From Limonium bicolor (taxonomy: Eukaryota; Streptophyta; Magnoliopsida; Caryophyllales; Plumbaginaceae), in assembly GCA_023374045.1 (NCBI GenBank), contig JAIOTZ010000137.1, positions 1 through 64,000 of the forward strand: a stretch of DNA of 64,000 nucleotides, read 5' to 3'. A model generated the notes under the pieces. The model was not told the origin of the DNA. It ran no database searches and saw only the letters and a program-made list of their open reading frames with translations. This document shows positions 43,900-55,867 of this stretch, in pieces (positions within the stretch are counted from its first letter, which is position 1; every line of letters begins with the position of its first letter). Both the position numbers and the translations under genes were made by a program.

Positions 43900-45431
43900 T
43901 GCAGACTATATATCGTGAGTGGTTAAACTGGTGTAAAATTAAAAGAAAAGAAATTAAAAACTCAAAATAAACGTCGGGCTGCAAACAAAATCCCGGTCGT
44001 GGTAGTATAGTAAAAATGTAAGCGACCGGATGTCGAACCGTGGGACTAATGTGCATATTATAGTACCTAAGCGTGTCACAAGAGGGGGATTAATTGACTT
44101 GTTTTTATAAATAAAAAGGGAAGATAAAACGACTAAATTAACAGATAAACTAAACGGGACTCTGGTTCACATTAATATAATATCTGCTCTTTCATGCTAG
44201 GTCTACTGGTTTAATTATAACTGTTTGGCAAGATTCCTGTTATTTTCTTAAGGTCCGATGAAAACTCATAAGAACTCGTTCACCTGTAATGCAAGGTCCG
44301 ATGAAAACTCAAGCAAAAGCCTGCAAACGGCAGAGGAGTGTTGAGGGATTACATTTGCAACTGAGTACTAACTTAAACGATGAAAATAAGTTTCCCCCAG
44401 TTTTACGGCTTAATCAACCCATCTGTTTCCAACCGATGAAATCAAAAACAGACTTAGTAAAGCATTTTAATAAATTCATGAGGTTTATTAAAAGATGCGA
44501 GAAAACCTTTAAACGTAACAAACTTCATTAAATTAAAAACCAGTAAAACATATTGCATAATTAATACAGATACATAATAATTATTCCCAGAGTATACGTA
44601 AACTAATGAAATGAAAAGAAAACAAATGGAGAAGCGGGAGATTAGAAATGGAATGAACGAGTGAGAGAAGGTGAAGTGGTTCGAAGATGGACTGATGGGG
44701 GTGAATTGGAACTCCGGAAGGAACCACGGAAGGAGCCTCCGGAAGGACACTGGAGAAGGTGTTTTGAGCGTTGTATTTATAGAGGAAGAAGAAACAGAGC
44801 AGCAGCTCATTGATTGAGCTCGTTGATTGCAGCTCCCCATTGATTGCAGCTCATTGATTGCGCAGGGGACAGGGCTGCAACACGTGCGTGATTTCTGGTA
44901 GGCGCCGACTGCTTAAAGGATATGGCGGAGGCAACTTGTAGAGGGAGTCGGCGAAGAAGATAACCCGTTGATTTCCTGGACATTTACACGTGTCCGCTAG
45001 ATTTCATGCGGTCTCCTCTCTATCTTGTCCGCATGTTAATAGGCGGTTGCATGTAAGTTCGTCCGCCTGTTATGTGGCGGTCTCCTCTCTGTATTTCCTC
45101 TCTGTCTTGTCCGCTCAATAAGGGGCGGTTGCCCTCTCTGTCTCGTCCGCCTGTTATGTGGCGGTTGCTCTCTCTGTGTTGTCCGCATGTTATCAAGCGG
45201 TACAGAAGAGGCGGACACGCTTCTCTGCGTGCATGTCGCGTGGCTGTTTAATCCCTTAATAATATATATGTCTTTGTTTGTCATTTTTCCTACATTTTAA
45301 CATATAATACATCAGTTAATATAACAACATAAATATAGGAAAACCCCAAGATAAGTGAGAAACATTACTAAAAATGTTACAAATTATAAGGTGATTAAAC
45401 CTTAAAAAGTCTATATGTTTTGCACTTATCA
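43900..45431. mobile_element. 1.53-kb solo LTR-like insertion
   Basis: Bounded by TG...CA termini (TGCAGACTATATATCG at the left, ...GCACTTATCA at the right) and flanked on both sides by CCCCC (43895-43899, 45432-45436). Comparison with the intact homologous place in the first LARD-like element (27946-27960) shows that it is extra DNA. It has no integrase or RT and no terminal inverted repeat beyond a few bases, so a solo LTR is more likely than a DNA transposon. The C-run duplication is weak by itself. Confidence 0.65.
44992..45201. repeat. Minisatellite of GTCCGC...GCGG hairpin units
   Basis: About six units of 34-48 bp starting GTCCGC, with a GCGG about 15 bases later and CTCTCTGT-type spacers. 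Most can fold as CCGCC-loop-GGCGG. Confidence 0.8.
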
Positions 45432-45436
45432 CCCCC

Positions 45437-48400
45437 TTAAAAGGGATTACGCCCACATAATCTACGATATGTTATTATTATTAAACATTGGTTTAATCAG
45501 TTTGGGCAAACTGAAGCGTTTAGCTTCACTACGGTATAGTATATAATATGCTCTAGTCAACAGGGTCTTAACCATACCAATGGTTTAGTCTTTGCACCAA
45601 GAGTTCCTATATGAGTTTATTTAACTCATATTTAATTCGGTTCTAGCCTAATCGGCTTCAAGGTATTAATAGCCATTCTGCTATACTTACTAGGTATATT
45701 ATCTCCTAGTTAGGGCCCACTAGCTTCTGCTGCGCGACCCTGATAACTCGGGTTATTCACCCTTCTTGTTATCCTTAATGTGCTATACATCACCTTCTTA
45801 TCCGTCGATTATGGGAATAAGGTTTACTAAACAAATGCGGTATACTTTTACCGTGTTTGAACTCAATGGGTTTAAGATTTATAACCAGCTCTCTGGTAAC
45901 CTATTGCACATGCTCTTTATGCTTCCACGATTATTCATTAAGTTCCTCCGACTTATTGTCGGGCGAGGTTAAGTCACTACTTAGTTGTAGTGCTTCCTCT
46001 GTTGTCAATAGCTTCTGAATTATACCAGTTCTTCTGGTTCAGTACAAGTGTCTTTTACTTGTATGACCTTGCATTTTCTATGCGTCGGTCCTTGTGACTT
46101 TGTTATGTCTCCTTTCACCTTTATTCCAACGGAATTCACATCTCGTGGTTGTTAGTGTGTTTCACACTCTTCGTGCTCCTTTGGCCTTAGGCCGCACGGT
46201 CTGTTGCTAAGAATGCTTGACTAGCTTATGCCATGTTTGTGGTGAAAAGAAGGATTTACTACGGTTTACATTCTTCATATCCCTAGCCATCCCATTAGAT
46301 CATTAGCTGCACAAGTGCCATACCAAAACACTCAGTCACACAGAGTGCAGAGGCGTAAACGCTTGACAATAAGTCACTTATGTGATATGAAGGAATATTT
46401 CTGCCTGTCATCCCATGCTTATACTCCGTGTTATTATCTGTTATTTCCTCATAGCGGTCGCCTGTTGCGCGCCGTAATCTTACTCACTGTACAACATTGT
46501 TTTTACTGTTTCTGTTACTGTGGTAGTTCCTCTTTACTTATTGTCATTATTATTGGCACCATCTCCTTATGGTGTACCTACACTAGGAGGTTCCTAGTTC
46601 ATATGTATGACGGTTGTCGTAGTACCGCAATACTATTATCTTCCCATTGTGGGGATGTTTTATTCCAATTTAGGTTTCATGTGCAGGTTAGCTTACCTCA
46701 CATTACTTCCTCATTCATGATATAGTCTACCAAATAACTTAGTTGACCCAAGATGAAGTGGTTTATCGGGTTACAAGCTCTCTTGAGCGTTGGTCATTCA
46801 TGGTGTGTAGTGTGCACACACATTGATTGTAGGCTCTAGCGGTGTAGTTCTACTGGTATGTACCTCACCAGACATCCCAAGAAACTTCTTGGGTTTTCCG
46901 GTCCCATTCTCCAACTGGAGGATATTCTATCACTAACAAGTGAAGGTTCTTGCTGAGGGTTTGTTTCCACTCATAGGTCTCCTGACAAGGTTTATCATGT
47001 TGGTGTTTATACAACGGTTCACCACATGCTTGGATGCATACGGAGTATGCTTGCTCTTTAAGTCGTGATGGTTTGGAAATCTCATTTCCTTATTCCATCG
47101 CCTTTTGGTAGTATTTATAAGCGTAGGCTTTACTATTATAATAGATGGAAGCCCTTTTAAGGGTTCACATCTTCACCACCTTGGTGGTCTTCGGTTAACG
47201 AGGGGTACCTTCCCTTGGGTTCTTGTAGTGTCCAAGTGTGGACTAGGCCATTGTTGGCGTTATAACAATTCCTATGCCTCTGTATTACCATTCCTACAGA
47301 AGGCATGAAGGAAAATTAAAGGCTTGTCAACTGTATACTAGACTGATGCTCTAGTGACGGTGACGCTAAGTTGACCATTACTCCAAGCCACTTAGGATGT
47401 TGGGTTTGAATTGATGGTCCAGTTGTTGATTTCTTGTCGTATGAGGCAACACCTCTTGCAAGTCTTGTTAACAAATGGTGCAGGTTTTGCATCCGTTTAA
47501 GTTTATATAATGTGTTTGGTTTACGGCTTCTGAGCCTTATTGCTGCAAGCTATGCTCTTTGCAAGCTGCTTATACATGTTTCCGCTCCATGTATACCCCA
47601 TAGGTTGGAGGTATTACTGGGCTCCGTGGTAAGTCGTGACATCACGCTTCCGTTCATAGGAGCCCCTTTAAGGCAATTTGATGTAAATTCGGGCCTTCTG
47701 GTAATTTAGGGTATTTCCTGTTAGTGAAATCCCTTCGGTATCCTAACTGAATATTCGTTCTAGCTCATGTGCTTTTATCATGATGCTTGTTCAATTGTTG
47801 TTATCTCAGACACCCTTCAAGGATTGCTCCTGAGTGTTGTTAGGTTATGTCGTTACATCCGGCTAATGTTTATGATATGTTATCACTATACCGCCTTGTG
47901 GTATTATATTTAAGCTATTCCCTTCATGGGTTATAACGTCTCCCATCGTCGGGTAGACCGTTTATACTTGCTCCTAGTGCTTGAGTCTAGGTTAAATATC
48001 CTCTTCGATAATGGATTATATTTAGTGGTAATCTTGTGATCGCTCTTGGGAACCCTGTCCCGTTTGTTGAGCATTGTGGTGTTCACGTTAGGCGATTGCC
48101 TTACTGTGTTTAGGCTGGGTATGCCTTCCAGCTGTCATGTATCTGCTTGATGTCTTGAGACATGTCCAATGTCTATACTTACTAGTCTGTACATTTTGCA
48201 CTTTCTAGTTCTTGTTCCTTATCTTCAGATGGATTCTCTGAGGTCCTTATACTTGGTCGTCTGAGGTATCCAGCTGTTCTGATTTGAACTTACTGATGGT
48301 CCGTAGAACGGAGTTAACTACTTCCCGTGTGCTGCACACTACATGTATACATACGTGGGGTACCTTGTTGATACGTTACCACTTACCCAACTATATGTCA

Positions 48401-49812
48401 GGCCCGCAAGCTCCCTCGGAGTGCGGTTGTCCCACATCCCGTAATTGGGTACACTCGTAGTGTTCGTCACACGCCTAGGTGAAGTATTCTATTGTCAACT
48501 CCTCTTGTATCATTCCATGATACTCACCGTAATTCTGTTGGTTTGGTTTTAAAAATCCAAGGTTTTAAAAGAAAGGTTGTGGTTTTGAAAGAAAATTTTT
48601 GGGCTTTAAATTTATGGTTCGGTGTTAAAAGAAGTCTCTCATGGCATAGCCATATTTGAGGTCTTGACCAAGTCTAGCGTCTCGCTGACTGGTATGTTCT
48701 AAATACAGTGGTCGGGCCGTTAGGCCTTTCCAAGGTTCCATTCTTTCAGTTTCAGGATTTGTGATCCCGTAGTTGCTTCATCGTAGTCACGGTATATTAC
48801 TATGTACCTGTGGTATGTTAGAGTTCCTCTACATGTTCATGTTCTTACTGCACTTGCCGTGGCAAGTGCGTGGTACTGGTGGTTTTTGGGTGATCCTATA
48901 CCGGTCACGGTATGGTTTCCACTTGTATTTGATAGTCTTGTTGACTCTTCCTTGATCCACTGATCATTTACATAGGTCATTCGATCTTCTTAATAGCTGC
49001 TCAGTGAACTTGACATAGTTGTCATGGATCGGGGTACTTCTCCAATCCTTAGAGATTCCCGTTCGTTTTTCTGGGTTTTCCCTTGTGGCTCGTTCCCACG
49101 CATTTGTTGTGGTTACTGGGCCTTAGTTGTTTAGGCACTACGGTTGTAGTTGCATTAGATTACCTCTTGTGAACGTTCCTGTAGCTTCCTGAGCTATGTT
49201 GGCCAGGTATTGTAACCTTAATGGCGTTATAGTTTTGGAGTTAACCACTCCTGACTATGTCCTTAGTCAGCTGGTATACCTTTGGTGGTATTATCTAGCT
49301 ATTAATGTTCCATAGACTTGTGCCTTGGGTTCCATTACTGCTCCTTCTCCATTCCGTTGCACGGTTAGTGCTTCTTTTCCTGCTACTGGTTGACTAGCCA
49401 GGTTTCGCGACTGCTAAGCATGTCGCTCCATGCTGTTGTAAGTTGTAGTCTCCTTGTAGTTGGAGTGCTCATTCCACCGTTATTAAGTGCGGGTATTATT
49501 GTTTAACCGGATTCCATTTCCGGGACTTTCAAATCCTTGGAATCTACCATATGTCGGTTCTTGTTTACAGTACGGTGGTTTCACCACTGCCAGATCGGGT
49601 TTTCCCGAGTGTGAGGGGTCCTTCCTTCTCTCTGGCGTTCTTTCCCAAGTTATATAGTGGGTTTGTGGAGGGTGGGTCTGGTATTGTAGGTATCCGGTAC
49701 TCACCGGTAGTTTCTAACTAGCATCTCTCTAATGCTATCACTCAGCCCTTAGCCCTAAGCTTCTAATTCCTAACTCGGTGTTCCTAAACTCGGTATCTCC
49801 AGTCATCAGAGC
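45437..49812 (-). other. Non-coding interior, main part (second LARD-like element)
   Basis: Frames here are short and unrelated to retroelement proteins. Conserved with the first LARD-like element: leader with ACCGGTGAGTACCGGATACC (about 49690), the AACGCCAGAGAGAAGG block and TCGGG-AAAA-CCCGA hairpin (49595-49635), and the palindrome GCACTTGC...GCAAGTGC (48850-48869). Confidence 0.75.
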
Positions 49813-49832
49813 GATACTTCACTCTGATACCA
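49813..49832 (-). promoter_or_regulatory. Primer binding site (tRNA-iMet) with overlapping hairpin
   Basis: In element sense TGGTATCAGAGTG starts 5 nt after the LTR. CAGAGTGA-AGTA-TCGCTCTG forms a stem with one G-T pair. Confidence 0.85.
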
Positions 49833-49837
49833 CTTTT

Positions 49838-52800
49838 TGTAACACCCCTACTATTAATACGAACATTACCGTCCAATCTCCTCGTGCTTTCAGAGTCATG
49901 CAGCGGATACATACTTACATACAATGGGTGATACAATGCTGTTAGTCTCCCACGTGGCTAACAAGGCTACTACTTCTATATACAGTATCGGTCTGATGGA
50001 CCGGAATCCCGAGTACTACATATCTGTAACACATACTCCATTTACCAAGTAATTACTACAATCCTCATTCAATAAAATACCTCAAGTTCAATACAAAATA
50101 ATCCACATACCGAGTTTACTAGGTTCCAAATCAAATACAATACTTCTCCCAAATTTATACATACTCACTAAGAGTCTATCTATTACCCCTTCCTCACAAA
50201 CTACCTACTTCTAAATATGAAGGCTTGCCACCGGTCTCTTATCTTGACTGTATCCGCTTCGGGTACCTGCACACTAAAAACGTTCCCCCTAGGGGGTCAG
50301 CATTCGCTGCGCATGATAACCGCATACCCCGCGTACTAGTGAGGGTACGCCGACCACTTGGTCGTATACATGCAGTTCATTTATTCACACAACATGAGCA
50401 TGCATATTCACACAATACAATAATACTTACGCAAGGCATACATACATACACTTCATTACATACAAGGAATACAATATACCATCCAATACCCACTTACCTT
50501 CTTCCGAAATACACCTACTCATTACATACACAATATACAATTCTTGTTAGCTTCATTGGTCCACCCGGGTTAATCGGGTGGAGATTACTCTTTTACTCGT
50601 TACTCCATACATACGCATACATACTCATACTCATACTCATACTTACTTACTTACTTACTCTTACTCTTACTCATGTTAAGTCGTCGGGACCTCCGGCCCG
50701 GGGACTACTCCGTCCCACCACCGGGATTTACTTGACTCACCAATCCGGGATGCTACCCATTTAAGGGGTTTGGGCCGCGGACCATCTTAAGAGTCAGGAA
50801 TTGCAGCCAACCTCTTGTGACTCCGCATCCTCACGCGTGGCCGAAGCTATATCGGACTTCTACTCATTCCAATTTACTCACTTAAGTTAGGAGTTAGGTA
50901 GTTAGGAATTAGTAGAAGTCAACATCCAACCACATACACAAATACATTATTCATATACACATCCATACAAATACAATACAATATACAAGTACACTACAAG
51001 GTACAATTACACATCATCATCATTCATATATTTCATGAATTATACAAACTATTGTTCAAGACAAATATCGAGAACAATGTAAACAAGCACAAGTAAGTGC
51101 AGTATAATCCGATTCATGCCTTTATCTTATTAGGTGGTCAAATAAGCACACAAATCGGGGTAACCAGATTAGGATACAGGGCATGAAGAAATCATACATT
51201 TTTACCGGAATTTACTTTACCATGTCACCTCACACTCCTCGGGTTGTTCTCGAACCACTGACAACATTTCAAGTGGTTCTATTAATATTAAGATACAATG
51301 GTATGTAAAACTAATACTCCCGTAATTAACCCCGTTACCCATTAACTTTAGTTTTACTCAAGTGTGCTTAACTTTCTTACCATCATTACTTTAGCACTAA
51401 CACCTTACTCATGCATATATATATGTATGTATATATATATGTATATATATGCATATATATGTATGTATATATATATGTATATATATATATGTATATATGT
51501 ACATATGTATTTATATATATTCATCTAATTAAATTTTAAATTTTTTTTTACAAAGGCCGACCGACCCACTCTGGTAGGTCGCCTGGGTAGGTCGGCTGCA
51601 GAGAGTACCCGGGTTACAGAATTCGGCCCGACCGACCCAGTCTGGGGTAGGTCGCCTGGGTAGGTCGGCTGCAGAACCCCTTTTAATTATCTACTTTGAA
51701 TTCCAAATTCACCTCAATTCTCACCCAATCTTTTCCACATGTTTCCTACATGTTTAAACACTAATTAAATCCTCTAATTCACCTTAGTTCATCAATCAAA
51801 TTCATTTCTCAATCCTAAATCAACTTACACAATTTTTTCCTCATTTCATTCCAGCACTTATACCAATTTTCTTTCTTCAATGCTACAGATTTTTAAACCA
51901 ACTTCTACCATCCAATACTTCCTCTAACAATGCCACTCCTAGCATTCTAATTGCATCATCTCACCATCCTACTTCCATCCCATTACCTAGCTCTTCTCCA
52001 AATCTGTTTCAAGGTATCAAACTACTCACCTTAAGTCCTCCAAATACACTTAATTCCTCCTAGTTTCTCCAATGTGTTTTAACACTTCTTGCTACAGCTT
52101 TTACACTCTTTTATTCACATGCTACTACTACCATTCCATAGTTACTAATCATCTCTACTAACTCCAATACACCCCTTGGTTTTTCCCATTACTTAACTCT
52201 CTTTCCAAATCTGTTTTCAACATGATTAATCACTCATAACTACTACCAAAACACACCTAGTTTTTGTCTAGGTTATTCCCTCTCCTTATACATCTAAGTC
52301 CTCTAATTTCCATACAAATTTGGGCAGAGGTTCCCCTATATTTTTAACATTGCCCACACATTGTTTCGGCTCACAAATGCCCATTTATACAACCTGTTTA
52401 TTCAAGGCATCAATGCTCACATTTCAGCTCCATCACAACACAATAAATTTCCTACACATACACATTTACTTCCCAATGTTCTACCCAAGCTTTTAAACAT
52501 CTTTCAAAGGCCTCAAAACTGTTACATTCTATTCCTCATTATACTACAACATACCAATTACTCATTACCATATACATTACTCATTTTTTTTACTACACAA
52601 AATCTGTTACACTACAATACATAAACCAACTCAAGGTAAGAGCATTTACCTTGTGATTCTAGTTTCTCTTTCTTTCTTTCCCTTCCCTTCCTTTCTTCTT
52701 TCTTTTCCTTTCTTTTCTTCTTGTTCTCGGTTTCAAATGGAGTTCACACTCCAATGCTACAGCCCATACCAATACACAAATTCTAACTTAGAATTTCCTC

Positions 52801-53979
52801 CTTAAACTAGCCTAGGGTTTATACATGTTTAAGGTTTAAAAGAGTATTACCTTCAACCACTAAGTGGAGTACTTGGCTAGCAAGAGAGCAAGATTCCAGC
52901 ACCAATGAAGAGACCAAAATCGGCTGGAACAACAAGACACCAACAAGGGCTCATTTGGAATTTTCGTTTTACAAGTAGGGGCTGGAAAAAGATGGAGTTT
53001 CAAGATTATTTTTACCTCAATTCATCAAGGAGAAGGAGGTGGTTCTAGTGGTAGTCTTGAAGCTCCAAATGCTCCATACCCATGAAAACGAAAATGCTCC
53101 TTTTCGGATTTTGAAAAGAGAGAAATGTTCCTCTTGATGAGAGGATTCCAATGGTACAAGTTTTGTAATTTTTGGAGGAGATTTGAGGTAGTAACAAGAG
53201 GAGAGAAGTGGTGTTTTGTGTGGGTTTGTTCATTCCTCCATGGCTGTCGCTGGGAAGAAGGAGAAGAAAGAAATGAGAGAGTGAGGGGTGGGGGTTCTAC
53301 ATGAGTGAAGAGAATGTGAGGTAGGAGAGAGAGTGAGATAGGTAATAAAGTAGTTACTTTATGTTTTTTATTGTTTTTGTCTTTTGCTAATAAGAAGAGA
53401 GTGTGAGGGAGTGTGAGGGGGCATGGAACCGTCCCACACAACACACACACACAGTTTACATTTTAATTTTAAAATTGGACACATAAGTTTTGGTTATTTA
53501 TGTTTCTACCCCACAACTTCCCGTTTTTGACAGTTTTTACTAATTTCTCGTTTTATTGATTTTATTGGTTCTAATGTTTCACTAGTATTTATTAATGACT
53601 ATTTAGTTGACCAAAATTGTTACGAGTCTATTTGACCCGCTTAAAGACGTGTTTTCCCCGGTTACCTCGAAAAACGCGCTTTAATGTTCATTAGTGTTTT
53701 TAATCCATTTTAAGGATCCGTTTTCTTCGGGATTTGTTCCCTACTTTTATTTAGACTTAATATAGCCTTCAGAATCCTTATACTACGCTAACCCGAGGTC
53801 TAATACCTCCTATGGTAATTAACGCTTATTTAGCGTCTTTCGTTCTTTTTTAGCTGTTTCTTCTTTATTTCTTTTGGATTTATTTTCCCCTTCCCCTACC
53901 AATATTTCTTAATCATTATTAGGCTCTTAAATACCTATTAGGATAATTTAATCGCCATATTTAAGGTCGAGGTATTTCA
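49838..53979 (-). repeat. 5' LTR (4142 bp) of the second LARD-like element
   Basis: Uninterrupted partner of 34603-42670. Acceptor-like site and double hairpin at 50267-50309, microsatellite at 51412-51527, GGTCGG inverted-repeat cluster at 51556-51673, donor-like sites at 52649, 52850 and 53015. It carries a TTGTGACTCCGCATCCTCAC segment (about 50815-50840) missing from the other copy. Confidence 0.93.
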
Positions 53980-53984
53980 ATTTT

Positions 53985-54004
53985 ACTCTCTGTTTTTTCC
54001 AACA
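53985..54004 (+). repeat. Copia 5' LTR, last 20 bases
   Basis: ACTCTCTGTTTTTTCCAACA completes the LTR begun at 34369, after the ATTTT duplication (53980-53984). Confidence 0.93.
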
Positions 54005-54007
54005 AAG

Positions 54008-54049
54008 TGGTATCAGAGCAGAATAGAAAGTCGCCGCAGACTTTCTATT
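54008..54049 (+). promoter_or_regulatory. Copia primer binding site followed by an 11-bp hairpin
   Basis: TGGTATCAGAGC (54008-54019, tRNA-iMet). Directly after it, AATAGAAAGTC (54022-54032) pairs perfectly with GACTTTCTATT (54039-54049) around a GCCGCA loop. Confidence 0.9.
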
Positions 54050-54168
54050 TTCCCAGGTGAGGTCCAATACAAAAAAAAAAGAGAGTGAAGTGAAACACGT
54101 AAAAAAAAAGAGAGAGAAGTGCAAAGTGGTGAAGCAACGTTCGTGTATACTCACCGCAGAATACCAGT

Positions 54169-55003
54169 ATGTCTGGGAACGGTTCTACTCAACCCCACCT
54201 GCCTATTTTCAAAGGCAAAAACTACCAATTTTGGAGTTTGAAGATGAAAACTTTACTCAGGTCTCATGAGTTGTGGGATCTAGTTGAGAACGGGTTTGAC
54301 GAACAAGGACGGGAGAATCGAGTCAGAGAAAGTCAGAAGAAAGACGCCAAGGCACTCTTCTTCATTCAGCAGTCTCTTGATGATGAGTTATTTCCTCGAA
54401 TTGCAGCAGCATCGACTTCGAAAAGCTTGGGATATTCTACAGAAAGAATTCATGGGCGATAAGAAGGTAATTACTGTAAAATTACAGACCTTGCGTCGTG
54501 AATTTGAAACATTGGTTATGAAAGAAACGGAAGCTGCGCAAGATTATTTATCACGTGTATCTGCTGTTGTAAATCAAATGCGTACATTTGGTGAAGTGAT
54601 AAGTGAAGAAACTATTGTCAGCAAAGTATTGCGGAGTTTGAGTAGTAAGTATGATTATGTTGTTGCGGCCATTGAGGAGTCAAAAGATCTATCTGATTAT
54701 TGTTTTGATGAACTAATGAGTTCTTTGGTAGCCCATGAAGATAGATTGAACAGAAACAGTGGAAAAAATGTAGAGAAGGCTGCGGAGAAAGCCTTTCAAG
54801 TGAAAGGAGAATCCTCTCAAACCGGAACCTACAACAACCGTGGGGGATATCGAGGCCGTGGCCGAGGTCGTGGTAACCACAGAGGTGGTGGTCGTACTGG
54901 CGAACAGCACCACAAAAGTTCAATACAGTGTCGATATTGCAAAAAATGGGGCCACAAAGAAGCTGTATGCTGGGAGAAGGAAAAGAATGAGAAGAAGGAG
55001 GCC
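54169..55003 (+). pseudogene. gag: Ty1/copia Gag (one frameshift)
   Basis: Gag assembles the particle and packages RNA. The ATG at 54169 opens MSGNGSTQPHLPIFKGKNY and FWSLKMKTLLRS, the usual start of copia Gag. The UBN2-type region continues (DILQKEFMGD, LQTLRREFETLVMKE, YDYVVAAIEESKDL) in another frame after a small deletion near 54420. An R/G-rich stretch (about 54835-54900) and one zinc knuckle CRYCKKWGHKEAVC (54929-54970) end the domain. The frame then continues into protease, as in a single Gag-Pol polyprotein. Only one small indel breaks it, so it may be intact in the living genome. Confidence 0.9.
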
Positions 55004-55867
55004 AATTTCATCAGCAACTTTCAAGAAGAGGGAAAGCTGTTTATGACATATTCCGCTGCCAACAATGTTGTTGATAATGTTTGGTTTATAGACAGCGCTT
55101 GCACCAACCACATGACGGGTCGTCAATCCTGGTTTTCTGATCTTGATGAAAGCAAAAAGGGTGAGGTTCGACTTGGTGATAACAAGGCAGTCCAAGTAAA
55201 TGGGAAAGGTACAGTTGAAGTTCCAACTGCACAAGGTAAAACTAGATCACTTTCTGATGTGCAGTTTGTGCCTAATCTAGCTCATAATTTGTTAAGTGTG
55301 GGGCAGCTTATGGCTTCTGGATATTCACTCTTATTTGATGATGGTGCTTGTGTGATTCATGATAAGAAATCTGGTCAAGTTGTTGTCAGAGTTCCAATGA
55401 CACAAAATCATATGTTTCCTCTTGATGTCTCTAAATCTATGGGAGCTGCTTTGGTTGCTAAAGAAAAAAATGAGGCTGAACTTTGGCATTCACGTTATGG
55501 GCATTTACATTTGAATGGTTTACAGCTGTTGAACAAGAAAGAAATGGTAATTGGGCTTCCAAAAATCAATGGTCTTGGTTTCTGTGAAGGATGTGTTTTT
55601 GGGAAACATAGTAGAGCTTCTTTTCCAGTAGGAAATTCATGGAGAGCTTCTTGCTGTCTTGAGTTAATTCATGCTGATGTTTGTGGACCGATGAGTGTTG
55701 AATCGTTTGGTGGCAGCAAATATTTTGTGCTCTTTATTGATGATTTCAGTCGTATGAGTTGGGTGTATTTTTTAGAGCTGAAATCAGAAGTGTTTTGGAT
55801 GTTTCAAGAAGTTCAAAGCGCTGGTGGAGAAACAAAGTGGCTACTCCATCAAGGCTCTTCGTACTGA
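54284..55867 (+). pseudogene. pol: Copia Gag C-terminus, protease and integrase N-terminus
   Basis: One open frame. Protease motif FIDSACTNHMTG starts at 55085 (catalytic D, residue 270); the usual small residue after DS is alanine here rather than the more common glycine. NLLSVGQL follows. The integrase zinc-binding region begins LWHSRYGHLH (H402, H407) with CEGC (C434, C437), then HADVCGPM (first catalytic D) and LFIDDFSRMSWVYFL. The frame is lost near 55795, where a run of four T replaces the three needed, and it ends at TGA 55865-55867. The codons after it belong to the next frame. Confidence 0.92.

Larger units (their letters stand above)
34603..53979 (-). mobile_element. Second giant-LTR non-coding element (LARD-like)
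   Basis: Minus-strand element inserted in the copia 5' LTR with perfect ATTTT duplications (34598-34602, 53980-53984). LTRs are 49838-53979 (4142 bp) and 34603-42670 (about 4.06 kb once the solo LTR at 38496-42496 is removed). The interior (42671-49837) has PBS, polypurine tract and several blocks homologous to the interior of the first LARD-like element, but no gag or pol. It is thus the same class, from a different LTR subfamily. Confidence 0.9.

Noticed and set aside
44454..44840. 128-codon minus-strand frame
   Set aside because: Lies in the solo LTR-like insertion, serine/leucine-rich without a recognisable domain; likely chance.
46315..46725. 136-codon plus-strand frame in the second LARD-like interior
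   Set aside because: Antisense to the element, with no counterpart in the first LARD-like element; composition typical of chance frames.
54618..54923. Minus-strand frames within copia gag and pol
   Set aside because: Shadows of the plus-strand coding sequence.
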